Shown: piece by piece, positions 1-13,000 of the stretch
Layout: each line of letters begins with the position of its first letter
How positions within the stretch are numbered: the stretch's first letter is position 1
DNA from: Xestospongia bergquistia
Taxonomy: Eukaryota; Porifera; Demospongiae; Haplosclerida; Petrosiidae
Assembly: GCA_963965975.1 (NCBI GenBank)
Contig: OZ014416.1
Coordinates: forward strand, 5,022,001 to 5,086,000
Reading direction: 5' to 3'
DNA: 64,000 nucleotides
Notes under the pieces: model-generated
Database searches by the model: none
Told to the model about the DNA's origin: nothing
The model's input: the letters and a program-made list of their open reading frames with translations, nothing else
Program-made: the position numbers and the translations under genes

Positions 1-2430
1 GAAATAATGACATATTCAATACAATACTTATACTGGAATATTGCTGATTCCTCATAAACTGTGAGAAATCTAGAAATATCCAGTACAAAAAAGACATGTT
101 GAATTATGAGATACTAATAAGCTGCCATTAGCAAAATACTTGTCTTTCAACACAGTGCAATATAGTAGAGATGACAATTGTATCATCTCTACATAATAAC
201 ACAAGTGACACAACAAGTAAGGATATACACTAACTATATATCTGAATCACTTAAAATAATATCAGTGATATATTATGGTATTCTTTGCCTGTGTTATTAT
301 GTAGGGATGATGTACTTACTATCCCTACTATCTTGGTTCCAATCTTTGTATTGGACTGATATTCCTTCATTTTGGAAAATGTTTTTATTTACTTGTATAT
401 CTATGAATATACACAGCCTGGATATAATTTAATTGTATAATCAGAAAGCACTCAAAAGTCAAACATCTATAATTAGTACTAGTTAACACTATTATAATTT
501 AAATATTAATATATTTCTGTAAAAAATTCTATTAAATTTAAATATAATATAATATAAAAAATATGGAGCTTTCTGGTACTGATATATTGTAATAGCTACA
601 GTTATGTTCTGAACAAATAGTCCCTTTACAACATCCAAAATGGTGTTTCAAATGACAGAAGTACCTTTACCTTGACCACATTCATAAATGGTCTTGTGAG
701 TAATGTTGTTAGATTTGAGTAATTTGGTTGAGCCAAATATTGAAAGTCACTGTAACTCACTCGAGAGGACTCTCTAAAGGAGAAATGACTAAGATTCATT
801 ATACTCTTGCAAGAATGTCTGTATTACAATTATATGTAATTTCATGAATAAATGTACCCTTGTATCAAAGCTGGTCGAATCCCAAAAAAACAAATAATGT
901 CACTATTATCTTAAAGATAGTATGGATTATAGGGGAAAATGTCTAATAAACTGTCTAATAAAATGTATTGACATTCTTGATATGTCACTCAACTGAACTC
1001 AAAACTCATCACAATTTGTCAATTATTTCTAGTTTTTAAACATTCAAATATATTTCTTAATTCCAAACACATACACTAAGTACATGTAAGTCTATTGACT
1101 CACATAACAAACTATTAATGGAATATAATCAAATCATTGTTATGTACACAACACATACTAGATAACATTATGTCATCTATTCCAATATTACTTACAGAAC
1201 ACAGATACATAGATTATGTATCTATTATATACATGTGCAATTAGTAATTTAATAATTATGGCTACTTAACTTTTATATGACAATCTCAATGACCGTAGAC
1301 AGTTATATTATATAGATGTCCCTATCAAGAGGAAGCAACAGATACCCTATCTTTGTTTATTACTGAAATATAATAGAGACTAGAATGTAATGATATAGAC
1401 TACATATACATTGTTCATATAGAAGGTGACAATTACCTAACTAATGAAACATTACACAAAATCTTATATTTCTAACAACTAATCAATTCTACAACTAATG
1501 AACTACATGACTTGTCATTAGTTTATTATTAATAAGAGCAGATGATGTGTACTACTTTACAGTATCATATTATATATTATTCAACAATAAAGATCATGTA
1601 TTGATTAAATTAACTGATTAATTTACTATTCTAGTTGTTTTATATATAGATGAAAGATTCAATTAACAAACGAACTTTATTGCATTAACTTTAAAATTGA
1701 GAAATTATATTTCATTGGACAGTATTATTTATTTTCCTATGTTTATTAAGATCAACATAATGTTTAATATTATGATAATTATAATTAGGACATAATTTAT
1801 AGGGAATAGTATGATGGATTCCTGACCAGCTGTGACACATACCACAAATATTTAGTGAAATTCAGCATGCTTCTCCTCAAACTCTTCACAGTATTGCTTT
1901 GTTGTCATTCTTTAATTTTTCCTATTGTCCTTTGTCTGGGACCAACCAACATCTTCCATCAATTCTGAAATTCTCAAAAAAATCAGCACTTTGCTTAAAA
2001 GATGTGCTCTCGTAAATAGGACAGTGGTTACTTGTCTCTTTTCTCAGTTTTTAACCTTCCATCCCTCTCAATTAGTTGCTCTGTTTCTAAGTTATGTCTT
2101 CTCTTTAAAATTATTAACAACCTCCTTTATTTTCCTTCTGATATTTCATCAACCAATCTTCTCCAAGTCATGCTTCTCGTCACTTTGATCCTCTCACCTT
2201 TATCATCCCTTTATCTCACTCATCTGCTACACAAAACTAATTTGTCCCTTCTGTTCTCTCTCTGTGGAATGTCATGTCAATTATTTATGAGTCAGATTAA
2301 AAAAATGACATCATCATATAAAGGTAGTACAGACCTCATATTAAGTCAAATGTATATGTACAATTGTTCCATGTACTTCAGGAAACATAGTTTCAATATC
2401 AGTAAATTTACTACATGAGTTCATTAATTA
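1..2430. other. A+T-rich stretch, no gene recognised
   Basis: I see no convincing exon here. The longest open frame, at 2,032-2,418 on the + strand, is low-complexity Leu/Ser-rich and has no recognisable domain. The opposite strand of about 1,900-2,300 reads as a Lys/Arg/Glu-rich peptide broken by several stops, which could be an old transposon protein, but I cannot name it. The rest is short-period A+T-rich sequence. Confidence 0.4.
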
Positions 2431-4001
2431 CAAGCCTGGTTATTAAATTACTCCATACCTGTTCTATATGGTATTCTCATAATGAATCTTACCAACATTA
2501 CCTATGTACTCTTAACAGAAGGAATTTATCTTTTATTAATAAATAAAGTGACTTACAGTGATGTGTCTTATAGTTCATAAATGTTATATCAATATTGTTT
2601 GATATTTGTTCCATTAAGTTGATTATAATAATTTATAATTAGTTCATTATATTTAGAGGAATAGTATATGATCATTAATGGACATAATCTACTTCATATG
2701 ACAGGATTAGTGGGTAATTTAGGTCCTCTTTCCTTTTGAAGCAATGAATGAAGACTTACTACAATATTATCATGGATCACAATCATTGGGAAAGTATTCT
2801 TGTAATAAAATTACAATTAAATTAATATTATCATAATCAAATACATTCCTATATTACAAAAATGACTATTACAGATAATTTCAAACTTTATATTACAAGC
2901 AATAACTGTTTCTTAACATATTCTGACATTTCTGGGAGGAGACACCACAACTACTTTTATAATTGCCACGGCAACATCCCTATGCTTAGAAGAGTCATAA
3001 CAATATCTATTATAGACAACTTTACAAACCTTACCTTGTGAGCAAAACTGTTTCTTTAACATATTTCACCATTTCTGGGAGGACACACCCCACCCACTTT
3101 TGAAATTATCCTGATAACATTACTATGTACAGAATATTTATAAAACTTACTACTACAGACAACCTTAAACCTTAACTTACCAGCAATAACTATTTTTTTA
3201 ACGTTTCTGACATAGCTGGCTTGAGAAACCACACCTACTTTTAATACCCACAACAACAGTTCTATATTTAAAAAATGACTATTATAGACAACTTTAAACC
3301 TTAACTTACAATAACTGTTTCTTTAACATAGTCTTCCATTTCTGGGAGGAGACACCACACCTACTTACAGAATTGCCATGACAACATTCCTCTGTATACA
3401 ATAGTCAGAAAAATGACATTTACAGACAAACTTAAAAACTTAAGTTACCAGCAAAAAACATACTTAACATATCATGACATATATGGGAGGGGACACCACA
3501 CCCATTTTTATAATAACCATGACTACATTCCTATACGTAGAAGAGTCATAAAAAAGACTATTTAAAAGTATTTGTCTAAATTAAAATCCAGTTTTCTCAG
3601 TTTGGTGTCAGGTCTGATCTACCACCCACATGACACTAAAATTTTAAAATTCATAGTAATAAATGAAATTTTTTCAGTTTGGGTGCTAAAGACCACACAG
3701 TAGTAAGATACAATGGGATATATCATAGATTGTTCTGTTTGGTCTATAAGTTATACAATTATTTATTGTGTTTTTCAACTTGACACTCATAACATTGTTT
3801 CTTACAAGTCATGTACGTGTCAGTTTGTACATGTGTTCTATTAACAATAACAACTATTAATAGTTACAAGTAATTAGGTGTTGTTATTTTTCTAACAACC
3901 TTATCACTACCTTTATGACATCTATAATGATACAATGAAATAAAATTTCTACATGTATATATTAAGCTCATGAATTTAAAGCCTGGTTACTACACTACTC
4001 C

Positions 4002-4430
4002 CAGAGTTTAATTTAGGGGGGGGGGGGGGAGGGGACATTTGTCCTCCCATTGCCAGAGTCTTGCCCCCCCCCCCCCTTGGAAATTAGGTTAGCCATTTTT
4101 AAAGGGGTAATTGGATGTAATGAATACAGAACTGAAACGTAACACAAGGAATATCCAGCATAAGATAACCTTAGGCTAAACACAAGGAGAATGTACAGTT
4201 TTAACCTAAACACCTATTCTTCTACTCTTTCTGTTCCATGTCATTTGAAAACCACAAATAGTCTGAAAATGTGCCGGAAGCAATCTCAGAGGGTCTAAAA
4301 TTCAAATTTTTCTGGGGGGCATGCCTCCAGACTCCCCTAGAGGGTGCACTGTTGCACTCTATCCCTTCACCCCCCTAAATTTTCTCTAAGTATTATTTTG
4401 CCCCCCTCCCCTTGTTCTAAATGAACCCAG
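4002..4430. mobile_element. Short hAT-type non-autonomous element (MITE-like)
   Basis: The left end is CAGAGTTTAATTTAGGGGG. The reverse complement of the right end is CTGGGTTCATTTAGAACAAG, so imperfect terminal inverted repeats are visible. The element is flanked by a perfect 5-bp direct repeat, actcc (3,997-4,001 and 4,431-4,435). The paralogous segment at about 6,131 reads ctactccacaaatg with no insertion, which is what an empty site should look like. The inside carries long runs of G and C (about 4,017-4,072) and no transposase. The hAT assignment rests on the CAG-type ends and G-rich subterminal sequence and is less certain than the insertion itself. Confidence 0.7.
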
Positions 4431-5669
4431 ACTCCACATCTGTTCTATATGGTAATCTCTTGATGAACACTACCAACACCATCTATGTACTCTTAGTAAA
4501 AGGACTTTTACAGTTCCCATGACAACACTCCTACATATAGGATAGTTATAAAATTACTTATAGACAATTTCAAACCTTAACTTAACTGTTTAAAATTTTG
4601 TTATCTGGGTGGAGACACCACGCCTACTTTTACAATCACCATGACAACATTCCTATATATGGAATAGTTATAAAAATGACTATTATAGACAACTTTAAAA
4701 CTTAAGTTACCAGTAATAACTCTCAATATTTTCTTATTTATTGTAAAGACACCACACCCACTTTAGCAGTTGTCATAACGACATTTCTATGCAGACATCT
4801 GCAAACTTTAGGTTAATTAGCAATAACTGTTTAATATTTTATATTCTGGGTGGACACACCACACCCACTTCAACAGTTGCCATGACAACATTCCTACAAA
4901 TAATGTAGTCATAAAAATGACTATTACAAACAAATTCTAACCTTGATTTACCAACAAAAACTGTTTCTTTAACTTATTGACTTTTCTGGGAGGATATACC
5001 ATACCAAATTCACGCCAACATTCCTATGCATAGAAAAATCATAAGAATGATTACTACACCTTACATTACTGGCAAAACATATTCCGACATTTCTGGGAGA
5101 AGACACCACACCCACTTTTGAAATTGCCACAATAAATTCCTATGTGCAAAATAGTTACTATTACAGACAACCTTAAATCTTAAGTTACTAGCAATAATTG
5201 TTTCTATAACCACTTCACCCATTTCTAGGAGGACACACCACACCCACTTTTAAAATCACCATGACAACATTCCTATTCATAGAATACTCATAAAATGACT
5301 ATTACAGACAATTTTAACCCTTAACTTACCAGCAATAAATGTATCTTTAACATATCTGGGTTGAGACACGACACCTACTTTTTAATAGCCACAACAACAT
5401 TTCTATATTAAAAAATGACTATTATAGACAATTTTAAACCTTAACATACCAACAATAACTGTTTCTTTAACATATTCTTTCCTTTCTGGGAGGAGACACC
5501 ACACTTATTTACGCAATTGCCATGACAACATTCCTATGTATTGAACAGTTAGAAAATATTTACAGACAACCTAAAATCTTAAGTTACCAGCAAAATATCC
5601 TTCTTTAACATATTATGACATATCTGGGAAGAGACACCACACCTACAACTATAGAAAAATCATAAAAAT

Positions 5670-6240
5670 GACTAATTTATCTGAATTAAAATCCAGCTTG
5701 GTGTCAAACTGTCAATTCAGATCTAGCACTCACTTGACACTAAATCAATGAGTTATTTTAAAATTCATAGTAATAAATTAAATTTTTTCACTCTGAGTGC
5801 TAAAGACCACACAGCAGAAAGATACATTGGGTGGGATATACTATAGATTTTTAATAAGGTTGCTCTGTTTGGTCTACAATTTGTAAAATTAGTTACAGTC
5901 TTTTTCAACTTGACACTCGTTGCATTGTTTCTTATAAGTCATGTTAACATCAGTTTGTACATGTGTTCCATTAACAATAGTAACTATCAATAGTTACAAG
6001 TTACTAAATATAATTAAGTGTTGTTACTTTTCTAACAGCCTTATCACTACCTTCTATAATGATACAATGGAATAAATTTATTATATGTACATATTAAGCT
6101 CATTAATTACAAGATTGGTTACTACACTACTCCACAAATGTTCTATATGGTATTCTCATAATGAATACTACCACCATGATCTATGTACTCTTAGTATAAG
6201 GACTTTTATAGTTGCCATGACAACATATAGAATAGTTGTA
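5670..6240. repeat. Second copy of the 3,560-4,500 segment
   Basis: The segment starting near 5,680 (aattaaaatccagcttggtg) repeats the one near 3,580 (aattaaaatccagttttctc). The similarity continues through ctaaagaccacacag, the tttctaacarcc stretch and the gttctatatggta stretch. The two copies are about 2.1 kb apart and clearly diverged. The copy here has no transposon where the first copy carries the 4,002-4,430 insertion, so it serves as an empty-site control. Confidence 0.75.
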
Positions 6241-6720
6241 AAATGACTTACAAACAATTTCAAACCTTAAGTTATCAGGAATAACTGTTTAACGTTTCTG
6301 TTAATCTGGGTGGACCCACCACACCCACTTTTACTTGTATAATTTTAATAAAACGACTGTTATAAACAATTTTAAACCTTAAGTTACCAGCAATAACTCT
6401 TTTTTCAACATTAATTTTTCTAATATTCTGGGTAAAGAACCACACCCACATTTACAGTTGCCATGACACCACTTCTATGTATAGAATATTACTTTTGTGG
6501 ACAACTTCAAACCTTTTCTTATCAGGAACACCCACTTTTACAGTTGCCACAACAACATTCCTATGTATAGAATAGTCATAAAATGAGTATTACAGACAAT
6601 TTCAAACTTTAAGTTACCAGCAATAACTGTTTAACATTTTTGTTATTCTGGGTGGAGACACCACACCTACTTTTAGAATTGACATGACCACATTCTTGTG
6701 TATTCCTATGCATTCCTAGA

Positions 6721-7534
6721 CACTTGTTATACAACACATAAATATCACATTTAGGTCAATCTAATGGAGTATGATCTACTTCTGTGTGTCATAAATCATG
6801 ACAGCTGTCATTGGACATTACTGGTACTATCTGTTAGTTACTATTCATATCAGTAAAAAGATGTTATCATAAAGTTAACAGATCTTAATAAGAAACATGT
6901 AGAATACTTTGACTCATACAAAGGCTCAATTCAATCTTAGTGGACAAAATATAGAAAATACAAGTAAATTAATTCTACATGTACAAACAGATCATTTATG
7001 GAGTCTTGTTGTAAAGACCAGAACTTGTCTGTGCTAAAATGGGATCAGTGACAATACATTCACAGAACAGTGAGTAGTGAAGACCATATAATATTTTAAT
7101 TAAATCCTGACAGTATTAATATGAACGTTTGGTAGTTTGACTTTAAAGTGTCACAACTACAATAACTTCAGGTTAGAATTCTTTCATTGACAGAACTGAG
7201 AGCAACAATAACAAATTGACTAGCCTTCACTTTCAGGTCAAAGTGCAATAATAACAATGACAGACAACTAATCATGCAAACAATTAAAGCCCCCCTCACT
7301 TAGAAGTAATCAAATGTTAACAACCTTAACCTGTTCTTTTTGCAACAAGACCTATCCACATAAGACTACAAATTCTTAACACACATTTACAACAATTATG
7401 AGAGATTTTCACTTATTTTAACACAAACTATTATACAAGGTTACAACATTGGGCTACTTGCTAGAGTGGGATCTGCAGTAAATACAAATACATTTTCAGA
7501 GGCTTTTCATAGAGTTTAACAATAAGAAACTTAC
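6721..7534. other. Gap with no recognised gene
   Basis: A+T-rich single-copy sequence between satellite array 1 and a weak - strand exon candidate. I found no splice-bounded open frame with coding character, no terminal inverted repeats and no RNA gene. Confidence 0.4.
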
Positions 7535-7602
7535 ATCAAAACAGAATAAACATGTCGATAGTCTTAATGTTGTCTTGATCAAGATGTACAGAAATTCAGC
7601 GT
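7535..7602 (-). CDS. Weak candidate exon of an unidentified - strand gene
   Basis: On the - strand a possible acceptor (cttcctcaattctttaag) is followed by 68 bp open in one frame, then a consensus donor, gtaagt. It begins with two bases that complete a codon left over from the candidate exon at 9,722-9,845, so the two are phase-compatible. The joint would read KLY followed by AEFLYILIKTTLRLSTCLFC. The peptide is hydrophobic and matches no family I know. A hAT element lies in the 2.1-kb intron between the two. An exon this short could arise by chance. Confidence 0.22.
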
Positions 7603-7981
7603 CTTAAAGAATTGAGGAAGGCAGAAATAGGTAAAAATAGCCACAGAAATTGTGAAATTATGAAACAGGATCAACCAACCAAGATATTATCTCCAAGTTC
7701 AATTATATCTTTAAATAATAACAAATAGAATGTAAGAGCTCAGAATATGCAACACGCACATTATGTAACAGAAAGTTATAATTGTAAAATTATGTGTCAT
7801 GACTGTGAGTGTGTCCACATGCTTATATGTGTACAAGTTTAGATACTACTGTATATGTTACTATATGTAAACAAACTAGTGACAACATTGTCTGTAAAGA
7901 CAGAACATCAACAGATACTGACTATTCATATTTTATTGATGAAACAAAGAGAGACAACGGAGAAAAAAATAGACTTACAAG

Positions 7982-8182
7982 GGTAATCTCTATCTCTTAA
8001 AAGAGCAGAATATTGAAAGGAGAGTCTTGTTTGTGGAATTAATAAGTAGCCATGAAATTGAAAAGGAAGTAAATGAAGATATTAAAGAAGATACCAGTTC
8101 AACAGTACATAAAGTTGGAGCCAGAATGGAGTCATTAATACTGAACAGAAAGCTATTAACACATAAGTTGTCATTGTTTTGA
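7982..8182 (+). pseudogene. Coding-like fragment ending in a stop, unidentified
   Basis: After a possible acceptor (ttacaag) there are 66 open codons and a TGA stop. Composition is unlike the neighbourhood: many Glu, Lys, Ile and Val residues (for example ISSHEIEKEVNEDIKEDTSS), as expected of a helical protein rather than random A+T-rich DNA. There is no initiator in the open part. About 48 bp around its start (aatagacttacaag and neighbours, 7,940-7,990) recur imperfectly at 10,807-10,860 in intron 3 of the ankyrin gene. It may be a terminal exon or a relic of a duplicated gene end. I do not recognise the protein. Confidence 0.3.
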
Positions 8183-8517
8183 AGCATAATGGGTAGAAGT
8201 TAAATCTAACTGTTGAAGCCAAATTATGCTACATCTATTGAATAATAATAACTTAAAGTTATTGTTAATAAATTATGACTTTAATATTATTTATGAATAT
8301 GCATTTTATATCATTATTACCATACTTAACACAACATTATCATTTAATGGCAAAATCTGTAATCTGTAAATATAAATTAAGGAGCAATAACTTACCATGT
8401 CATCCATTGTTTAGGAGTAAAGCCTTTACTTTCTTCAATACAATTTGGCATTCAGTACTCTAAAGAGATAGTACATATATGCCAATCACATAAGTAATAA
8501 ATACAACATGTATAAAG

Positions 8518-9334
8518 CAGGGCCGTAGGAAACCGACAAAAAGTGGTAGGGCCTTGAGTTGTTTTGCGCACGAAGCACACTGCGAAATTTTTGGGCCTAT
8601 TTAGTATTGATGAGGGTGTGATTAATAATTAATTATGGCTAAAATCGTCCAAAAAAAGTTTGTCTTCTTTCTGTACAAATTAAATATTGTGCTATGTTTA
8701 TCAAGTCAATATCATCTGTTTCCTCTTTGTACACATTAAGTACCATACAGTGATTTAATCTTTCTTGAGACATCGTTGATCTAATCTAATGCATTTCAGG
8801 GTAAGAAGCAACATCATTCGATTGTGCTTCTTTTCTTTTTCATACTCAGATACTAGCATCTCCGCAACATCCTGGGTTTTGTGGAAAAACCCTTTCAATG
8901 GCTACACGATGACAAGTGCTTTTCTCATGACTTCTGAATCTCATCAGTGCATCTTTCCAATTCGAAAAAGCCAGTAGTAATGAAAAATGGCTCTTTGGAT
9001 GGAACAAGTTTATTCTGATGTTCAACCAGTCTACAAGTATGACAATAAACGACATCTTTGGCTTCATCATAGTCCAACCACACGAAAATGTCAAAAACAA
9101 ATGTTTCTGAAATGACCTGTTTTTCTTTCCAAATGATCTCCTTGGGAAATTGATTGACTTCGGTTGGTTAGGCTTGGCACTGAGGGTGCTTGTGTCACAG
9201 GTGGTGATGCCATCAGACATGTGCTGTCATGCTTGTTTGCAGAAGGAGGTGTGTCTTTCAATAATAATTATTATCAATGAATTTAATTAATTCAGTCTCT
9301 GGCCTACCCAGCCCACCCGCTTCCTACGGCCATG
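8518..9334 (-). mobile_element. hAT-type DNA transposon, internally deleted
   Basis: The terminal inverted repeats are CAGGGCCGTAGGAAACC at the left and, reverse-complemented, CATGGCCGTAGGAAGCGGG at the right. The flanking 5-mers taaag and aaaag differ at one base, so a 5-bp target duplication is likely. Inside, the - strand carries the N-terminal part of a hAT/ZMYM1-like transposase (next entry). At 817 bp the element lacks room for the catalytic and dimerisation regions, so it is non-autonomous. It lies between two weak - strand exon candidates. Confidence 0.8.
8846..9220 (-). pseudogene. hAT (ZMYM1/TTF-zinc-finger type) transposase, N-terminal fragment
   Basis: A 124-residue open frame contains words typical of the N-terminal TTF-type zinc-finger region of animal hAT transposases related to ZMYM1. 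Near residues 23-40 it has INFPRRSFGKKNRSFQ. Near residues 85-105 it has FSNWKDALMRFRSHEKSTCH, the usual (F/Y)xNWKDA...F..HE.S.CH block. The Cys pair expected between these blocks is missing, consistent with an internal deletion. Family knowledge predicts DNA binding at the element ends, but this copy cannot be functional because the RNase-H-like core is absent. The frame ends inside the element and has no promoter or splice context. Confidence 0.7.
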
Positions 9335-9721
9335 AAAAGAATACATATATACTATGTGTATATATGCAAATAAAGATATAAAAACTCAAATCAAGTTACT
9401 ACAAAATGTGACATAGGTTTTGAACTGCTAGCATTTTTATGTCAAGTAACCAAACAATATCAATATGTACTTCAATAGGCGTATGTTTCTGGTGTGAAAC
9501 CTAAAGGAAATTATCAAACTATATTGAAAAACACTACATACTGACTGGTATGAGACACTTGCTGTACAATATTTTTGTCTATAAGTATTAATATATGTAT
9601 GTAATGAGGTACATGTTATAATAACTTTATAACCTATAAATTTGAATTAGGCAAATTTATATAGCTTTGAGTGCTTTTTGAGCAATAGTAGCATAGTATG
9701 ACTGTCAGAGAATCTACTTAC

Positions 9722-9845
9722 ACAGTTTGGAATTACTTGACACTGTATTCTCATCAATGTGACCTGCTTCATTCCTTTTGTGATAGCGGATTTGAATAGT
9801 CATAAATTCTAGCGTTTTCTGTTTCCCATCTTGTTCAAAAAGACA
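9722..9845 (-). CDS. Candidate exon of an unidentified - strand gene
   Basis: A - strand acceptor (ataattatag) leads into 124 bp open in a single frame, followed by a consensus donor, gtaagtag. The translation is charged and protein-like: it begins CLFEQDGKQKTLEF and continues MTIQIRYHKRNEAGHIDENT. It ends one base into a codon, which fits the weaker exon at 7,535-7,602. No start codon is present, so an upstream exon would have to lie between here and about 10,000, close to the start of the + strand ankyrin gene. I do not recognise the family. Confidence 0.38.
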
Positions 9846-10003
9846 CTATAATTATAATAATAGTAATTAAATCGTATTAACTTAAAATATGCAATTGGCC
9901 AATTACATTTTTAGTGTTAACGGATATCAAGTAGCACTCTAAGAGACACTATGCTATCACTGTGACTCTGAATGGAAAACGAAGACACATTACAGAGAAA
10001 TTG

Positions 10004-13000
10004 ATGATGTACGGCCTTCTCAACTTAGTAGAAGGGCTAGGAGATCTTTTTTCCTCCATATCCAAGGCTATTGACGATGCTACTATCTTTGAAGAAGCAG
10101 ACTCAAATCAGATTTCTATGCTAATGGCGTTCCAAGTCAACCACGTGTCCTGCCTACTGGCCGAACTCGACGCACGCATAGATCGCAGTGTACTGCCTTC
10201 TTGCCTTACACAAGAGGATACAATTCAATGGCAAAGACTTCAATTGGTATTATCATTAAATAGAAAAATAGTTCATTATCATTAAATAGAAAAGTTAAAT
10301 GAATAGAAAAAAATTTCCACAAAATCCCTTTTCTCTATTGTATATATAAAATACTGTATTCCTTCATTAATCAACAGGCAGAGCTACAAAAAATTAAAGC
10401 TAGTGGCAAAATGATAGAAGACAGGTTACAATGCACTATGTCAAATTAAGAACTCCATAAGTGGTTTCAAGGTCAAAGGTTTTAAATGAGACAAGAGTTT
10501 CATCGGATGTTATAGTAAGCTTAGTAAGTAAAATAAGTTTATTTTAATCATTAAAATACCAGAATATCATCGGAAAATCATATAAAACACTATAGGACAG
10601 AAGATGTTTAATGGACATTTGAGTATAGCTATCCTTATTTAGCAAACCATTCAAGAACTAAGTGAATGTGAACATTACAATGACAATTATTGCTGAAGAA
10701 AAATCCCTAGTAGATGATTTTATCACTGAAATAAAAGATATGTTCTTGTTTTTTTCTGAATAAACTTCATTTTAATTATAACTAATAGGGACATATATCA
10801 TACATACAAAAAATAGACAACAGAGAAGAAATAGACTTACAAGGATAATCTTTGATATCCTTAATAAAAATAAAAATATACTTAACTATTGACGTATAAA
10901 GCTGTTTCTATGACCAAACAACATAATACTAATTGTCCATTACTTTGTTTGCATGATAAAAATTATGAACTATATCTATTTGTTTAGGAACTTATTGATA
11001 TAATCAATCTAGTAGATGTAGAGCAAACAAAATACAGAAAAGACCAACTCCAATATGGTACATACTGTATGTAGCTTTAATATACATTAATATACATTGT
11101 ATTGTTGTATTTATTACTAACACTAGCAAGAGATAGTTTTGTCTAGTTTAGAAATGTAGTAGTCATGATTTATACTATTCTTATCACTTGTCAACATGAT
11201 TCTGTTATTTACATGAGTTTTCCATGTACAATAATATTATAAGGACTAATTGTTTGCTCAAATTTATTCAGCTATGGTAGTGACATTCCATGTACATGAA
11301 AACATGCTAAATAAAATAGATAACAGAGGTTGTTTAGAACAATGCAATATCATAATATCTATGAAAATATGCAAGTTACAATGGCAACTATATCACAAGT
11401 GTGACAATTGGCAATGTATTTTAACTGTAATGGATATTTACTTCTCTTTTACACTGAAGTACTTCTCCGTTAACTGCCTCCCAGATTTCCTTGTATATAT
11501 CCTCTTACCATGGATTCATAGGAATAGCTAGCCATTCTTTGCAAAAATCATACTATTATTAACGGAACACATGTACAAACTCAATTAAATCTTATTGTTT
11601 ATGTTGTTATATATCAAGACCATATGTAATAAAACTCACTTAGCTTGTTCATTTTATTGTATTGTATTTTCTCTCTAATTATAGCAGCAATAAAGACGAC
11701 AAAATGTTTAAATAATGTAGTGATCAATGATTACTTTTAAGAATTTTTTTTTTAATCTGCTCATAACTGTTATTTTTTCTATTCAAACAAATCTTAATTG
11801 TTTATATGTATTTTTTTCTGGTCATATAATTTTTAAAGGAAATAAGTATGACATATATTTAAAGTCATTAATCCTAAACTAATAGTCTTGATATTATCTT
11901 ATATAACTGTGTTATTATTAAAATGTTTTCTACTTTGACGCATGTATTTGTAACACCTTTATAGTGAGGGCGTGCTACCATACATTAATTGGTGTGTACC
12001 ACGACAACAGTCCACTGATAAAAGTTATGAATATATTCACTTGTGTTGGTGTGGAAATACGTGACATAGACCTAATAATTTGAAAACCATTCAAGTTCCA
12101 CCCATATTGCATTATTAAGGCATCATGTGATAAATTCTATACCATATATGATATACTTTTGTGTGGAGACAACAGCAAAGAAGGCTCTGAATCAAACAGC
12201 ATTTGTGATTTAGTTGTTGATATAAGTAAGTAAACTACTATATCTTATTATTAACTGTATTGATATTTAGACAAATATATAAATTATAAGATTATATTAT
12301 ATTTATATACTGCATGTGTCAGCTTGCAGGTGCTTCATATGTATTGAGCCCTCCTCCTAGTAGTAGAGGTTTTGACAGTTTTGACGGTACCAAGATAATG
12401 TAGTATGTGATTTATATATCCTCAGTGGGACAGCCTAAGATTAGCATATTTTGATCCCTAGCGCTAGCGCATAAACCTTAAATGTTCAATGTTAAACTAT
12501 ATTGTCTGAATCCAAAGCTTGTGCTATCTTGCTTGATTTCAATCACTGCTTTAGATATACTGTGCTGATGTTTGTCCATCAAGATTGGCTTATTAGCATT
12601 AGCTAACATACAGAAAGATTGACATTTTCTTTGCAGTGCAAGAAATATATTATGCACTTGTCTACAATACACAACAGTATGAAACTTTTGGATCTTCCAT
12701 GCTGTGGGACAGTCCAAATGTTTGAGCACATACTTTAATGCTAAATGTTTAGCATTAGGGAAAAAGATGGAGGTCCCTATACGTCACTGACTGGACCTGA
12801 ACTAACCCTAGCATTGGATGTTATGCAGATTCTGTAAGAAAACTTGCCACAATAATTTGTCATTAAAGTGATCCGTGCCTCCTTACCTTAACACTCTAAT
12901 GTGTTAGAGCAAACTTGAGATCCAGTCATGTTAATGAAGTAGATTATCATAAAACTTCATGATGTTCCATTAGAAACGACATCAAGTATCTCTGTATGAG

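Larger units (their letters stand above)
2880..6720. repeat. Diverged satellite array 1, unit roughly 125-140 bp
   Basis: The same succession of words recurs many times: cttaacttaccagcaataac, ctgggaggagacaccac, cacccacttttacaattgcc, atgacaacattcctatg, then ataaaaatgactattacaga. Units at 2,880-3,560, 4,500-5,670 and 6,170-6,700 are degenerate, with indels and point changes, so this is an old array. Non-satellite sequence interrupts it at 3,560-4,500 and 5,670-6,170, and those two interruptions are themselves copies of one another. The unit is clearly related to the younger array that begins near 62,450. Confidence 0.85.

Noticed and set aside
2032-2418. 128-codon open frame on the + strand
   Set aside because: Low-complexity Leu/Ser content, no domain, no splice or start context; likely chance in A+T-rich DNA.
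4013-4213. Open frame ending in a run of prolines
   Set aside because: The prolines come from the G run of the MITE; not a gene.
2880-6720. CRISPR-like array
   Set aside because: Units are about 130 bp and diverged along their full length, with no constant short repeat and unique spacers; a eukaryotic satellite.
11250-11531. 93-codon open frame
   Set aside because: It lies in intron 4, overlaps a dispersed repeat and has no recognisable domain.
12478-12729. 83-codon - strand open frame
   Set aside because: No domain, no conserved motif and no splice partner; may be transposon debris.
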